Source of the DNA: Acaryochloris sp. IP29b_bin.148
GTDB lineage: Bacteria; Cyanobacteriota; Cyanobacteriia; Thermosynechococcales; Thermosynechococcaceae
Direction of reading: 5' to 3'
DNA: 64,000 bases
NCBI RefSeq assembly: GCF_028285565.1
Contig: NZ_JANQOY010000208.1
Coordinates: 1-64,000 of the forward strand
A program made the position numbers and the translations under genes. Positions 44,162-53,736 of the stretch are shown in pieces (the first letter of the stretch is position 1; every line of letters starts with the position of its first letter). The notes under the pieces are model-generated. The model was not told the DNA's origin, did no database searches, and saw only the letters and a program-made list of their open reading frames with translations.

Positions 44162-47100
44162 TAGAGTCGCTCTAGACGATTGCGCAAAATCTCAGCCTGC
44201 TTTTCGGCTTCAGCCAGGGTATCGCGCGCCCCCTGAACCACGGCAGGCGGGGCCTGTTCCACAAAATTGGCGTTGTTTAATCGACCACTACAGGACCGGA
44301 TTTCTGCCTCGGCTTTGCTGAGATCTTTATTGAGTTTGGCTTTCAGGATGTCCACATTCACCACCCCACTGAGAGGGAGGAGGACTTGAACCGTACCCAC
44401 CACACCGATGATGGTTTGTTTGACTTCCCCTTCTACGGTCGGGGTAATACTCAAGGACTCAACCCTGGCCAGGTCCTGGAGATAGGTTTGACCTGCAGTG
44501 AGGATTTGTCGTTCGCGATCGCTCTCGCTTTGCAGAATCACTTTAATCGGTTGCTTAGGCTTAATGCTGGCTTCTGCCCGCAGGTTGCGAATGGTGCGAA
44601 TGGTGTCAATCACTAGCTCAAACTGTTCTTCGAGTCCTGGATCGACCCAGGCTGTGAACTCCTCTGAGCTTGTACCTAAAATTTCCGTTGGCTGCGAATT
44701 TTCAGGTGTAAAGTCATTCGAGGGAGCGGTATGGCCTGGCTCAACTGCGATCACAGGTTCCGCGAGGGCCAAATCTCCACCTAGGGCTTCAGCCGTCGTT
44801 TCCAGCGTCTTAGAATCACTTAGCAGCGGTAAAATCTCCTCCGTTTTCTTTTGTAGAGATTCAACCCAAGCTTTGCGATCGTCGTACCAAAGCAGGCGGC
44901 GATAGGCATAGTTGAGGGAATATCCCAAACCAATTAACTCAAAAATACTGCCCAACAGGGGAACGCGGTTAATCGCCCCTAACACAGCCGCAACCATCGC
45001 CAGACTGATAATACCCAGGAAGAAGGCACAGACCCAGAGCAAAACCGTTTGATTCACATCCAGAAAACGCCCCAGATACGCGGGTAACTCGCCAAAGGTA
45101 TGAATAGCATCCCGCCAGCTAAAGTCATGAATTTCAGGTTCAGTCTCTGATGCCTCTTCCGCTTGAGCAGTCGATTCTGGCTCCACCGTCTCGGGTTCGG
45201 GTGCCGCCTCTTCAATAGGTGCATCAGCACTATCTGCCGTCAGTGGTGTCGCTTCAGTCACCAATTGAATATCGGCAGCTTCTGGGTAGGGCTGGCTGGC
45301 CAAATACTGCTCTGACGTTGGTTGAGTCAGGGTCTGCCAAATCTCCTCCGTAATATGGGGCATAAAGGGATGGAACAGCTTCAGGGTTCCTTCCAACACA
45401 TAGGCGAGGGTTTGCTGAGCGACTCGCTGGGAGGTCGTCCCCTCCTGGCGCAGCCGAGGCTTGACCAGTTCAATATACCAGTCACAGAAATCACCCCAAA
45501 TAAACTCATACAGACCTTTAGCGGCTTCACCTAAACCATAGGCATCTACTTGATTGCGGGTCTGCTGCACCAGGCGATGATACCGAGACAAAATCCAGCG
45601 ATCGGCCAGTTCTAGATCAGCGATCGCAGGTTGCCCGAGCTGCTCTGGCGTTTGTCCTTTTAGGTTCATCAACACAAACCGTGAGGCATTCCACAACTTA
45701 TTGGCAAAGTTACGAGACGCTTCTACAGAGGTGGATTCATCGGTTTTGCGGTTGTATTCCAGGCGAATATCTTGTCCTGCACCGGCCACTTCTCGAATCA
45801 GGGTATAGCGGAGAGCGTCCGTGCCATATTTATCGATCAAGATCAGCGGATCGATGCCGTTATTCGACGACTTGGACATTTTTTTATTGTTTTCGTCCCG
45901 CACCAAGCCGTGAATATAGACATCCTTAAAGGGCATTTCTCCCGTGAAGTGCCCTGCCATCAGGGTCATGCGGGCCACCCAGAAGAAAATGATGTCAAAG
46001 CCGGTCACCAAAGTGGCCGTAGGATAGTAGGTGGATAAATCCGCCGTTTCCTCGGGCCAGCCCAAGGTGGAAAAGGGCCACAAGCCGGATGAGAACCAAG
46101 TATCTAAGACATCTGGATCCTGAAGGAGCTGCACCTCCGGTCCAAATTGCTCTACGGCTTTTTGCTGGGCTGATTCTGCATTCTCAGCCACCACAAACGG
46201 CGTATCTTCGCGAATTTCGCCCTCGGTTTCACTAATGGCATACCACGCCGGGATTTGGTGCCCCCACCAAAGCTGGCGAGAAATACACCAGTCCCGCAGA
46301 TTCACCAGCCAATCGCGATAGACCTTCGTCCACCGTTCAGGGATAAACTCAGGTGAACTTTGGTCATCTAAAAACGCTAACGTCCGTTTGGCGAGCGGCT
46401 CTGTTTTGACAAACCATTGAGTGGAGATTAAGGGTTCAACGGGGACCTTGCCGCGATCACTATAGGGAACGCTATGGCGATACGCTTCTGTTTTCACCAG
46501 ACAGCCCTCTTCTTCCAGACGAGCCACTACCCGTTTACGGGCTTCAAACCGATCTAATCCGGCAAAAATATGACCGTGTTCATTTAAAGAGCCATCTTTA
46601 TTCAAGATATTAATGAAGGGCAAATGATGTCGCTGGCCCATGGCAAAGTCATTGGGGTCATGGGCAGGCGTGACTTTAACACAGCCCGTTCCAAATTCTG
46701 GGTCGACCAACTCATCGGCAATCACCGGAATTTCCCGTTCTGTAATCGGTAGCTTAATGGTTTTACCAATCAGGTCCTGATAACGCTCATCCTTGGGATT
46801 CACCGCTACCGCTGTGTCGCCCAACATCGTTTCTGGGCGGGTGGTGGCGACTTCTACAGTACCGGAACCGTCGCTGAGGGGATAGCGGAAGTGCCAGAGA
46901 TGACCATCCACTTCTTTATTTTCTACTTCTTGATCGGAGACCGCCGATTGACTGGCCGGGCACCAATTCACCATATAGTTGCCGCGATAGATCAGCCCCT
47001 CTTCATGCATCTGCACAAAAGCTTTGTTGACCGCTTTGGACAGGCCCTCATCCATCGTGAACCGCTCACGGGTCCAGTCCACCGAAACGCCTAATCGCCG

Positions 47101-47505
47101 CTGCTGGTGGACAATTTTGCCCCCCGATTCAGCTTTCCAGCGTTTAGCCCGTTCTAAAAATTCATCTCGGCCAATGTCATAGCGGGTTTTGCCTTCCGCC
47201 TGTAGCTGCTTCTCCAAAATCGTATGTACGGCAATGCTGGCATGGTCCGTCCCCGGTAGCCACAAGGTATTGTCACCAATCATGCGATGGTAGCGAATCA
47301 GCACATCAATCAGTGCCGCCTCAAAGGCATGGCCCATATGCAGGCTGCCCGTCACATTCGGTGGGGGGATAACGATGCAGTAGGGGGCACCCCCATGGTT
47401 CGGATCGGCTTTAAAGACGTTGTTCGCTTCCCAAGTCTCTTGCCATTTGGCTTCGGTTGCCGCGGGATCATATTGGCTAGATAGGGATGGAGCGGTGGCA
47501 ATCAT
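44161..47505 (-). CDS. valS: valyl-tRNA synthetase with inserted CAAD membrane domain
   Basis: Class I synthetase charging tRNA-Val. HIGH motif as HMGH (residues 56-59) in [19 protein letters not shown] near residue 541, and the CP1 editing domain with [15 protein letters not shown]. The anticodon-binding region is interrupted near residue 765 by an acidic Pro/Glu/Ala linker and then a CAAD domain with two membrane helices ([25 protein letters not shown] and a following one ending RRLLWYDD, about 815-870). A second acidic linker returns to the ValRS frame ([21 protein letters not shown]), and the C-terminal coiled coil is intact. CAAD anchors several cyanobacterial synthetases to thylakoid membranes. 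At 1114 residues it exceeds the usual ~900 by this insert. Confidence 0.96.
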   Translation of the reverse strand: MIATAPSLSSQYDPAATEAKWQETWEANNVFKADPNHGGAPYCIVIPPPNVTGSLHMGHAFEAALIDVLIRYHRMIGDNTLWLPGTDHASIAVHTILEKQLQAEGKTRYDIGRDEFLERAKRWKAESGGKIVHQQRRLGVSVDWTRERFTMDEGLSKAVNKAFVQMHEEGLIYRGNYMVNWCPASQSAVSDQEVENKEVDGHLWHFRYPLSDGSGTVEVATTRPETMLGDTAVAVNPKDERYQDLIGKTIKLPITEREIPVIADELVDPEFGTGCVKVTPAHDPNDFAMGQRHHLPFINILNKDGSLNEHGHIFAGLDRFEARKRVVARLEEEGCLVKTEAYRHSVPYSDRGKVPVEPLISTQWFVKTEPLAKRTLAFLDDQSSPEFIPERWTKVYRDWLVNLRDWCISRQLWWGHQIPAWYAISETEGEIREDTPFVVAENAESAQQKAVEQFGPEVQLLQDPDVLDTWFSSGLWPFSTLGWPEETADLSTYYPTATLVTGFDIIFFWVARMTLMAGHFTGEMPFKDVYIHGLVRDENNKKMSKSSNNGIDPLILIDKYGTDALRYTLIREVAGAGQDIRLEYNRKTDESTSVEASRNFANKLWNASRFVLMNLKGQTPEQLGQPAIADLELADRWILSRYHRLVQQTRNQVDAYGLGEAAKGLYEFIWGDFCDWYIELVKPRLRQEGTTSQRVAQQTLAYVLEGTLKLFHPFMPHITEEIWQTLTQPTSEQYLASQPYPEAADIQLVTEATPLTADSADAPIEEAAPEPETVEPESTAQAEEASETEPEIHDFSWRDAIHTFGELPAYLGRFLDVNQTVLLWVCAFFLGIISLAMVAAVLGAINRVPLLGSIFELIGLGYSLNYAYRRLLWYDDRKAWVESLQKKTEEILPLLSDSKTLETTAEALGGDLALAEPVIAVEPGHTAPSNDFTPENSQPTEILGTSSEEFTAWVDPGLEEQFELVIDTIRTIRNLRAEASIKPKQPIKVILQSESDRERQILTAGQTYLQDLARVESLSITPTVEGEVKQTIIGVVGTVQVLLPLSGVVNVDILKAKLNKDLSKAEAEIRSCSGRLNNANFVEQAPPAVVQGARDTLAEAEKQAEILRNRLERL

Positions 47506-47790
47506 AACTTAAAACACTCTGAAGAGGAGAAGAAAAGCCTATTAACTGAGGCAGCATTTAGATTAAATTCTGCCATATTTACCTGTGCCTGTCGGTCTTT
47601 CTCAAGATTGATCGATAAACTTCCCCTTTGAACTAAGCAGTAGTGACGCTAGAATAACCAAAGAGACCAAACGTCGGTAGGCCAAGTTTTGGCTAGATTC
47701 AAGAAGAGTTATCCTTTCGTCCTGAGTTAGTTGACTTACCTCCGCATTCCAATCTCGATACGTTGTTTATTTGATTTTTGAAGGTAAGGT

Positions 47791-48066
47791 ATGACAGTTT
47801 ACATCGGTAACCTATCCTATGAGGTTACAGAGGATGACTTAACCGCAGTTTTTGCGGAATACGGAGAAGTCAAGCAAGTTAAGCTTCCTGTGGATCGTGA
47901 GTCAGGTCGCAAACGTGGTTTTGGCTTTGTAGAGATGGAAGACGAAGCTAACGAAGATAAAGCCATTGAAGAACTAGATGGTGCTGAATGGATTGGGCGG
48001 ACGTTGAAAGTCAATAAAGCCAAGCCCCGTACCCCCCGACCTGCTAACAGTTGGGGCGGCAACTAA
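47791..48066 (+). CDS. RNA-binding protein, single RRM
   Basis: A 91-residue cyanobacterial Rbp-type protein. RNP2 is VYIGNLSY (3-10) and RNP1 is RGFGFVEM (42-49), with VNKAKPR closing the fold. The short C-terminus (TPRPANSWGGN) lacks a long glycine-rich tail. Cyanobacterial rbp genes are often cold-induced and followed by rpsU, as here. A 285-bp upstream gap leaves room for a long leader. A strong terminator separates it from rpsU. Confidence 0.93.
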   Translation: MTVYIGNLSYEVTEDDLTAVFAEYGEVKQVKLPVDRESGRKRGFGFVEMEDEANEDKAIEELDGAEWIGRTLKVNKAKPRTPRPANSWGGN

Positions 48067-48132
48067 GAGATATTGAACTCAACATATCTTTTGTGAGGTT
48101 AGGTTATGTCTTAACCTCGGCAGCAACTGTAT

Positions 48133-48173
48133 CAGGTAAGGGTAGCGACCCCATCCTCCCTTACCTGCTTTTT
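48133..48173 (+). terminator. terminator between rbp and rpsU
   Basis: A perfect 10-bp stem (CAGGTAAGGG at 48133-48142, CCCTTACCTG at 48158-48167) with a 15-base loop, then C and T5. It lies 67 bp after the rbp stop and 64 bp before rpsU, so rpsU needs read-through or its own promoter. Confidence 0.88.
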
Positions 48174-48236
48174 ATGTTTGGATAACAGTATCCCCTGTCA
48201 TCCAGACGTCCAGCCCCATTACTTGGAGAATATTGA

Positions 48237-48431
48237 ATGGCTCAAGTGGTCCTTGGAGACGATGAGCAATTAGAATCCGCCCTGCGTCGATTTAAACGAA
48301 AAGTATCGAGAGCCGGCATCTTTGCCGATATGAAAAAAAATCGCCACTTTGAGACGCCTGCTCAAAAGCGACAGCGAAAAACGACTGCCAGACTGCGAGA
48401 ACGACGTAGAATGCGGAGTCGCCGTCGGTAG
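48237..48431 (+). CDS. rpsU: 30S ribosomal protein S21
   Basis: A 64-residue, very basic ribosomal protein: QLESALRRFKRKVSRAGIFADMKKNRHFETPAQKRQRK and the Arg-rich tail ending RRRMRSRRR. Matches the S21 family over its whole length. S21 helps in mRNA binding and initiation. GGAG lies nine bases before the ATG. Placement after an RRM protein gene is a recurrent cyanobacterial linkage. Confidence 0.96.
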   Translation: MAQVVLGDDEQLESALRRFKRKVSRAGIFADMKKNRHFETPAQKRQRKTTARLRERRRMRSRRR

Positions 48432-48819
48432 ATAACGGCGCTGGTTCCATCGTTGGTAACTCACGCATGGAGCCACTGAATATTTCCCGCTCACCTCAAG
48501 GCAACAAACCCTATCGATTGCTGACATAAAGCGGCGATCTTTGGCCCCAGATCCATCTAGGGTCGTTGGTGGATGTATGACTCGCTCCCGAATCATGTCA
48601 ATGGATGGGTAAGACTAAAAATAAGCGACTTTGTCCTAGGGATTCTGCTCTCTTTTGTATACTTAAGTGAAGATAGGATGCTCCTTGCCCAAGGGTATTT
48701 GGCTTGACCCGATGCTTTGGCTGCTATCCAGTCGAGATTGAGCTCCTGTTGATCCCTTGCTCACTTCTCTGCTCAAGGGTATTTTAAGTGTCTAAAGCAT
48801 TTGGTGAGAACGAAGTCTC
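48432..48819. other. intergenic, 388 bp
   Basis: Space between rpsU and the Hsp70 gene. I see no terminator hairpin with T-tract directly after rpsU and no small gene. Confidence 0.4.
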
Positions 48820-50418
48820 TTGAGTTACGCAATCGATTTTGGCACCAGTAATACGGTTATTGCTCGTTGGAACCCCGTTGCCGAGCAATCTGAAGTCATT
48901 AATCTACCTGGTTTGAGCCTTCAGGTCGCACAAAACCCTGATTTGATTCCTAGCCTGCTCTATGTTGAGCAAGCAGCCGAAAATAAGGTATTGGTGGGGC
49001 AGCAAGTTCGCGATCGCGGCCTTGATGTCCAAGCCGATCCACGGTTTTTTCGCGGCTTCAAGCGGGGAATTGGGTCTCCAGTGCAGGGGTTCTTGCCTGA
49101 CTTGGATGGTCAGACCCTTCAGTTTGAACAGGTAGGACGCTGGTTCTTGCAGGCCATTATGCAGCAATTGCAAACCACCTATCCCGATGTTAAAGACTCG
49201 TTAGTCCTCACCGTACCGGTTGATAGCTTTGAGACCTATCGGCATTGGTTAGGTCAAGTCTGCGAAGACTTGCAGGTCGAACAAGTTCGCATGATCGACG
49301 AACCGACGGCAGCTGCTTTGGGGTATGGCAAGGCCGATCAAGATATTTTACTGGTGGTTGATTTTGGCGGCGGCACCTTTGATCTATCCCTGGTACAGCT
49401 GAATCCCTCCCAGCAAAAGACCCAGCCTCTGGGATTTATTTTGAAATGGGGAGACAAAAACTTAGCGGAATCCTCTAAACAGCGTCCTCAGTCTGCTCGA
49501 GTGCTTGCCAAAGCGGGACAAAACATCGGGGGCACAGATATCGACCATTGGTTAGTGGATTACTTTGCCAAAACCCAAAGCTTAGCAGTCACTCCCTTAA
49601 CAACCCGGTTAGCGGAGCGTCTGAAGATCCAGTTATCGCTACAGCCTCAGGCCACAGAAGTGTACTTTAACGAGGAAACCTTCGATAGCTATGAGTTGAC
49701 GTTGGGGCGAGAGCAATTTGAGCAAATTCTACAGGAGCATCAATTTTTTGATCGCCTAGATGACAGCATGACTCAGGTGCTGCAGCAGGCTCGTCGTCAG
49801 GGCTTAACGGTTGAAGATATTAAAGCAGTGCTACTGGTGGGCGGTACCAGCCAAATTCCTGCGGTACAAACCTGGGTACAACAGTATTTTGACGCCAGCC
49901 GTATTCATAGCAGTCGGCCATTTACGGCCATTGCCCAAGGCGCTTTACAAGTGGCTCGCGGGTTGGAAGTCAAAGATTTTTTGTATCACAGTTACGGCAT
50001 TCGCTACTGGGACCGGCGCCAAAATGCCCATAGCTGGCATCCGATTATCCCGGCTGGCTTGCCCTATCCCATGAATGAACCGATTGAGCTGACGCTGGGC
50101 GCCTCCACGGATGCACAACCTAGTATTGAGTTGATTCTAGGAGAATTGGGGAACACCAATAGCGGCACAGAGGTGTTTTTTGATGGCGATCGCTTAGTCA
50201 CACGACCACTTTCCGATCCGCAAACCCTTGTCCAGCCGCTCAACGATCGTGATGGTTCCAGGAAGGTGGCACAGCTCAAGCCGCCTGGGTATCCTGGTAG
50301 CGATCGCATTAAAGTCCAATTTTGGGTTGATCAACAGCGTACCCTGCGCATCAGCGTAGAAGATCTATTAACCCAAGACACATTGCTAAAAAATCAAATT
50401 GTCGCTCAGCTCAGTTAA
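48820..50418 (+). CDS. Hsp70 family protein with shortened C-terminus
   Basis: The actin-like ATPase domain of Hsp70 is complete: AIDFGTSNTVIARW, the DEPTAAALGYG segment, LVVDFGGGTFDLSLVQ, and VLLVGGTSQIPAVQTWVQ. After about residue 375 only ~155 residues remain, forming a reduced beta-like substrate-binding region, and the helical lid and EEVD-like tail of DnaK are missing. At 532 residues it is not the main DnaK (~630). Such proteins are widespread in cyanobacteria but their clients are unknown. The TTG start is used because the nearest GTG upstream is out of frame. It is a single gene. Confidence 0.9.
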   Translation: MSYAIDFGTSNTVIARWNPVAEQSEVINLPGLSLQVAQNPDLIPSLLYVEQAAENKVLVGQQVRDRGLDVQADPRFFRGFKRGIGSPVQGFLPDLDGQTLQFEQVGRWFLQAIMQQLQTTYPDVKDSLVLTVPVDSFETYRHWLGQVCEDLQVEQVRMIDEPTAAALGYGKADQDILLVVDFGGGTFDLSLVQLNPSQQKTQPLGFILKWGDKNLAESSKQRPQSARVLAKAGQNIGGTDIDHWLVDYFAKTQSLAVTPLTTRLAERLKIQLSLQPQATEVYFNEETFDSYELTLGREQFEQILQEHQFFDRLDDSMTQVLQQARRQGLTVEDIKAVLLVGGTSQIPAVQTWVQQYFDASRIHSSRPFTAIAQGALQVARGLEVKDFLYHSYGIRYWDRRQNAHSWHPIIPAGLPYPMNEPIELTLGASTDAQPSIELILGELGNTNSGTEVFFDGDRLVTRPLSDPQTLVQPLNDRDGSRKVAQLKPPGYPGSDRIKVQFWVDQQRTLRISVEDLLTQDTLLKNQIVAQLS

Positions 50419-50434
50419 CGCTTGGCAATGTTAT

Positions 50435-50475
50435 GCCCCAGGGGGGGTGATAACTCCGAAGAGTTCCCCTGAGGC
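50435..50475. repeat. strong hairpin after the Hsp70 gene
   Basis: The arms GCCCCAGGGG (50435-50444) and CCCCTGAGGC (50466-50475) pair at nine of ten positions, with an inner AACTC/GAGTT stem. It is 17 bp past the stop codon. No T-tract follows, so it could be a Rho-dependent or mRNA-stabilising structure. Confidence 0.7.
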
Positions 50476-50608
50476 AATTTCATCCTAACTTTCAGTCTCT
50501 GCAAAACACCTGAGTGGCATCACGGAATATATCGCAGTGATCTCCATCACCGCGTCAGTATAAATAAGCACATAGAATTCTTCCTCAAGGGGATAAGTTT
50601 TGTTCGAG

Positions 50609-50698
50609 ATGCACGCATCAGGGGATGATGACCCGTATGCGAAAGCCAGGTGTAAAGAGTTTGCTTATCTCTGTTATTTTATCGGTCTAGACAATTAA
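50609..50698 (+). CDS. micro-ORF 1, 29-residue peptide
   Basis: ATG 50609 to TAA 50698 encodes MHASGDDDPYAKARCKEFAY followed by LCYFIGLDN. It is paired with a second ORF 125 bp downstream that conserves MH, GDD, PYA, R-K and FAYL at the protein level. Several of the nucleotide differences between the two (GAT/GAC, TAT/TAC, CCG/CCA) are silent, the pattern expected of selection on the peptide. No good ribosome-binding site is visible near the ATG, which counts against translation. Function unknown. Confidence 0.5.
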   Translation: MHASGDDDPYAKARCKEFAYLCYFIGLDN

Positions 50699-50705
50699 AT
50701 AAAAA

Positions 50706-50721
50706 GCCCCCTTACGGGGGC
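50706..50721. terminator. hairpin between the two micro-ORFs
   Basis: GCCCCC (50706-50711) and GGGGGC (50716-50721) with a TTAC loop, preceded by A5 and followed by a weak AAGTTTGTT. Terminator activity is plausible in either direction, but the T-tract is poor on the plus strand and better (T5) on the minus. Confidence 0.5.
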
Positions 50722-50733
50722 AAGTTTGTTGGA

Positions 50734-50799
50734 ATGCACGTATATGGTGATGACAACCCATACGCGCTAGTGAGGTTTAAAGGGTTTGCTTATCTCTGA
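50734..50799 (+). CDS. micro-ORF 2, 21-residue peptide
   Basis: ATG 50734 to TGA 50799 encodes MHVYGDDNPYALVRFKGFAY and a final L. It is the diverged partner of micro-ORF 1 and ends where that one continues for eight more residues. The DNA similarity starts at the ATG and ends around ATCTCTG, so the repeat boundaries match the coding part. After it come an AAAGGTGA/TCACCTTT hairpin (near 50815-50865) and a TACCCC/GGGGTA pair, and no further copy. Confidence 0.45.
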   Translation: MHVYGDDNPYALVRFKGFAYL

Positions 50800-50992
50800 G
50801 ATAATATTAACAACCAAAGGTGAAGATGGCGTGAAAACTTTTGCCCTCACCTTTCGGAAAGTTTGCAAATAAAATACCCCCCAGTCCACACCAGGTAACT
50901 AAGGGGTAAAGGAGACGCAAGTTTTCGTTCATATGCCTTTAGCATTCCCAAGAATGACTGGTATTGAACACTCAACGGATTAGGCGATTAAT

Positions 50993-52783
50993 CTACATCA
51001 AGTCCGCAAATCCCATCCCTAACCACTGTTGAAAACACTGTTTTTGCTGAGCCGTGGGGGTTGGCATGGGTCGTATCGCGTAGGACTTTGGCAACGGTTC
51101 GGCCAATGTGACTGGATGGGTCTCCAATTGATCCTCATGAAAGACGGTGATGGCGATAGAATCACCGGCTTGATAATCCTGTAAGCGTTGATTGAGCTGA
51201 TCGGGCTGCACCCGAAAACCATCGATGGCCAACAGCTGATCGCCGGGCTTTAAGCCTGCCTGCTGAGCGGGCGAGTTCACGTCTACAGACTGCAATTGTC
51301 CTGATTCGGATTGTTTTCGTAAGTTAAACCCCAGATAGGGAATAGGCGCCTCCCCCCACTCAGGCACCACTTCTAGGCCAAAGGGGGCCAAAAACTCGGC
51401 ATAGGGAAGTTCGACGGTGCCCTCAATATAGTCCTGCCAAAAAGACGTTAAATCTAACTCCGTCACCGCTTCAATCTCAGCCTGTAGTTGTTGACTGGTA
51501 TAGCCTTGCTGAGTTTTGCCATAGGTTTGCCAAAGCTGCAACATCACATCATCTAAGGAGCGTTGGTTCTGGTGCTGGTGGCGAATTCGCAAATCCAGGA
51601 GTAAAGCCACAATTTCTCCCTTCAGATAGTAGGAGACTTGGCAGTTGCGAGAGTTGGCATCGGGGCGATACAGTTTAATCCAGGTATCAAAACTGGACTC
51701 GGTGAGCGATTGTACCTGTCGCCCAGGAAGAGCCTGTAGGCGTGAAATTGAGTCTGAGATCAGCTTCAAATAGACTTTAGCGTCGTAGATGCCCGCCCGA
51801 TAGGGAATCACTAAATCATAAAAACTGGTGACACCTTCACAGAACCACAGCAGATCCGTATAGTTTTCCTGGTCATAGTTAAAGGGCGATAACGCTTGAG
51901 GGCAAATCCGCTTCACATTCCACAAGTGGAAAAATTCATGGGCCACCAAGCACATAAAGCGATGGTAGGAATTGGGTTGACGGAACCCAAAGCGAGCGTA
52001 TAGCAATGAGCAACAGTTGTGGTGTTCTAAACCGCCATATCCTCGTGCCGATAGATGTAAGAGAAAAATATAGCGATCATAGGGTAAACCGCCAAATATC
52101 TCAGCTTCCACCTCGATAATTTTTTGAGTGTCAGACACTATTTGGGAGAGGTTGTAATTGCCAGCCCCCCAAATCGCCAACTGATGGGGTTTATCCAGCA
52201 CTTCAAAATGCTCGATATGATGGGTGCCTATTTCAAAGGGGCTATCAACGAGAGCATCAAAGTTCTGGGCCACAAAGGTATACGGATCATCAGGGAGAGG
52301 GTTTAAGGCTGTGGTGACCTGCCAGCTTGGCTCAGGAGGGTGAATCGTAATGGCAATTTCTCTGTCTACTTGTCCTGGTACATACAAGCACATTGCACCT
52401 GGATTAAAGTAGCCATGGGTGGCATCTAAATGATTAGTTCGTACTGTCAATTCATGGGCAAAGATGCGGTAGTGAATAATAGCGATTGAGGTATCCGACG
52501 TTTGGACCTGCCAGTGATTTTTACTGATTTTTTGCCAGGACAAGGAATGGCCTTGATTATCGGTGGCAGAGAAGTCTTGTAAATGCTTCGCGTACTCTCG
52601 AATTAAATAGGACCCTGGTGTCCACACCGGTAGTTTTAAGTCTAGGGTTGATATCGCTGCGAGTGAGCAGTGCAGAGTAATTTCAAACAAGTGCGAGGCT
52701 GGATCAGGCATCGCTACTTCATATCGAAACATGGGTGTTGATGAGGAAGCCATAGCCTGCTCAGAAGCAAGAACATCAGTCAT
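50993..52783 (-). CDS. M61 family aminopeptidase with PDZ domain
   Basis: A glycyl-aminopeptidase-like zinc protease of family M61. The N-terminal beta domain (MFRYEVAMPDPASHLFEITL) precedes the gluzincin core with HEFFHLWNVKRICP (HExxH) and the downstream Glu in LLWFCEGVTSFYD. GYGGLEHHNC is the family's exopeptidase signature. A C-terminal PDZ domain (SVDVNSPAQQAGLKPGDQLLAIDGFRV) closes the protein. 596 residues, the normal length. There is no signal peptide, so it is likely cytoplasmic. It is a single gene converging on the micro-ORF gap. Confidence 0.93.
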   Translation of the reverse strand: MTDVLASEQAMASSSTPMFRYEVAMPDPASHLFEITLHCSLAAISTLDLKLPVWTPGSYLIREYAKHLQDFSATDNQGHSLSWQKISKNHWQVQTSDTSIAIIHYRIFAHELTVRTNHLDATHGYFNPGAMCLYVPGQVDREIAITIHPPEPSWQVTTALNPLPDDPYTFVAQNFDALVDSPFEIGTHHIEHFEVLDKPHQLAIWGAGNYNLSQIVSDTQKIIEVEAEIFGGLPYDRYIFLLHLSARGYGGLEHHNCCSLLYARFGFRQPNSYHRFMCLVAHEFFHLWNVKRICPQALSPFNYDQENYTDLLWFCEGVTSFYDLVIPYRAGIYDAKVYLKLISDSISRLQALPGRQVQSLTESSFDTWIKLYRPDANSRNCQVSYYLKGEIVALLLDLRIRHQHQNQRSLDDVMLQLWQTYGKTQQGYTSQQLQAEIEAVTELDLTSFWQDYIEGTVELPYAEFLAPFGLEVVPEWGEAPIPYLGFNLRKQSESGQLQSVDVNSPAQQAGLKPGDQLLAIDGFRVQPDQLNQRLQDYQAGDSIAITVFHEDQLETHPVTLAEPLPKSYAIRPMPTPTAQQKQCFQQWLGMGFADLM

Positions 52784-53457
52784 AGGATTGAGATACTGGC
52801 ATTGATTTTATTTAGTGTATCGATCAATGCTAAGCAGGTTGAGGGAACGGAATAAATATTTGTTGCCCCACCTAACCATTCTTCTCTTTTGTGACATTTG
52901 TTAAAAGAAATATTTAAGTTGAGCCATTCTTCAAAGAGTGTGTTACACTCTTACTCCAATACGACTGAATAGGTTTGCTGTTTTGCCTGTTTTGCTATTT
53001 GGTAGCAACAGTCAAATTATGCTTGTAGGTTTGGGGGAAGCCTAATCATCGTTGCGAAAATCTTGATGTGGTTATGTTGATTAACTAACCGTCTTTAATT
53101 CAAAGCCTGTTCTTTAATTATCAATAGGCTAGAGTTTGAATAATCTGCTGTATCGCTTTTATTTTGCGGTGAGAGCTTTGTTCTGGCATCAAGTTGGTTA
53201 TTCTTCCTGATACATGATCTAACATCTAGTCATCGCTGACCTGGCAAAAGTTTGCTCTTATCGAAGGAATTGTTATCAATCCTGAGGCTTGAAAAACCGA
53301 TTACCGTTTCTAAACTTATCGTTAGGTAATCAGTAATACTTGAGTTTTTCTTGGCATTCGGTGTCCTGGTTGAATACAAATTCAGTCCACTCAGTTTTAA
53401 ACGCTAACTTTTAAGCAATTTTTTCTTGGGTCACCACGCAATCTTTTTAGAAAAATA
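52784..53457. other. 674-bp intergenic region, possible long leader
   Basis: Upstream of the DUF2949 gene. A 19-bp dyad is at 52934-52952. A pair GATTACC (near 53299) and GGTAATC (near 53325) can form a hairpin. No protein-like small ORF is seen on either strand. If the promoter is near the dyad, the DUF2949 mRNA would have a leader of about 500 nt, long enough for a regulatory RNA; otherwise an unannotated small RNA could lie here. Confidence 0.5.
52934..52952. promoter_or_regulatory. AAGAGTGT-gtt-ACACTCTT dyad
   Basis: A perfect 8-bp inverted repeat with a 3-base centre, in the gap between the divergent M61 and DUF2949 genes. Spacing and symmetry look like a dimer-binding operator. The factor is unknown. 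Confidence 0.5.
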
Positions 53458-53685
53458 ATGGCAGTATCTCGGTTTACCAAAGAGTCTTCTCCACCGACCC
53501 TAGCGTCGCAAAAACGACTGCTAACGTTTTTGCAGGAAGAGCTAGCACTACCGAATGATTCGATTGGCCTGGCACTTCGTCATTTGGAGCAGGATCCGGG
53601 ACCTTTACCAATTGTGTTATGGCAGTACGGGCTGATCACTTTAGACCAGCTGAATCAGATATACGACTGGTTGGAAAACACTTAA
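53458..53685 (+). CDS. DUF2949 family protein
   Basis: A 75-residue helical cyanobacterial protein: KRLLTFLQEELALPNDSIGLALRHLEQDPGPLPIVLWQYGLITLDQLNQIYDWLE. The match to DUF2949 runs along the whole length and includes the P-LWQYGLI-L-QL core. Function unknown; the second half resembles a small winged-helix or MerR-like turn (my impression). It has an unusually long upstream gap (674 bp). Confidence 0.85.
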   Translation: MAVSRFTKESSPPTLASQKRLLTFLQEELALPNDSIGLALRHLEQDPGPLPIVLWQYGLITLDQLNQIYDWLENT

Positions 53686-53736
53686 GGATGAAGGGTGCAG
53701 ATTCCCCATATCTCCTTCGCTTTTACACAAGGACCA

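Larger units (their letters stand above)
50419..50992. other. 574-bp gap with tandem micro-ORFs and hairpins
   Basis: Between the Hsp70 gene and the convergent M61 peptidase gene. It holds four hairpins and two direct repeats of ~75 bp (50606-50687 and 50731-50808), described separately. No other gene seen. Confidence 0.6.
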
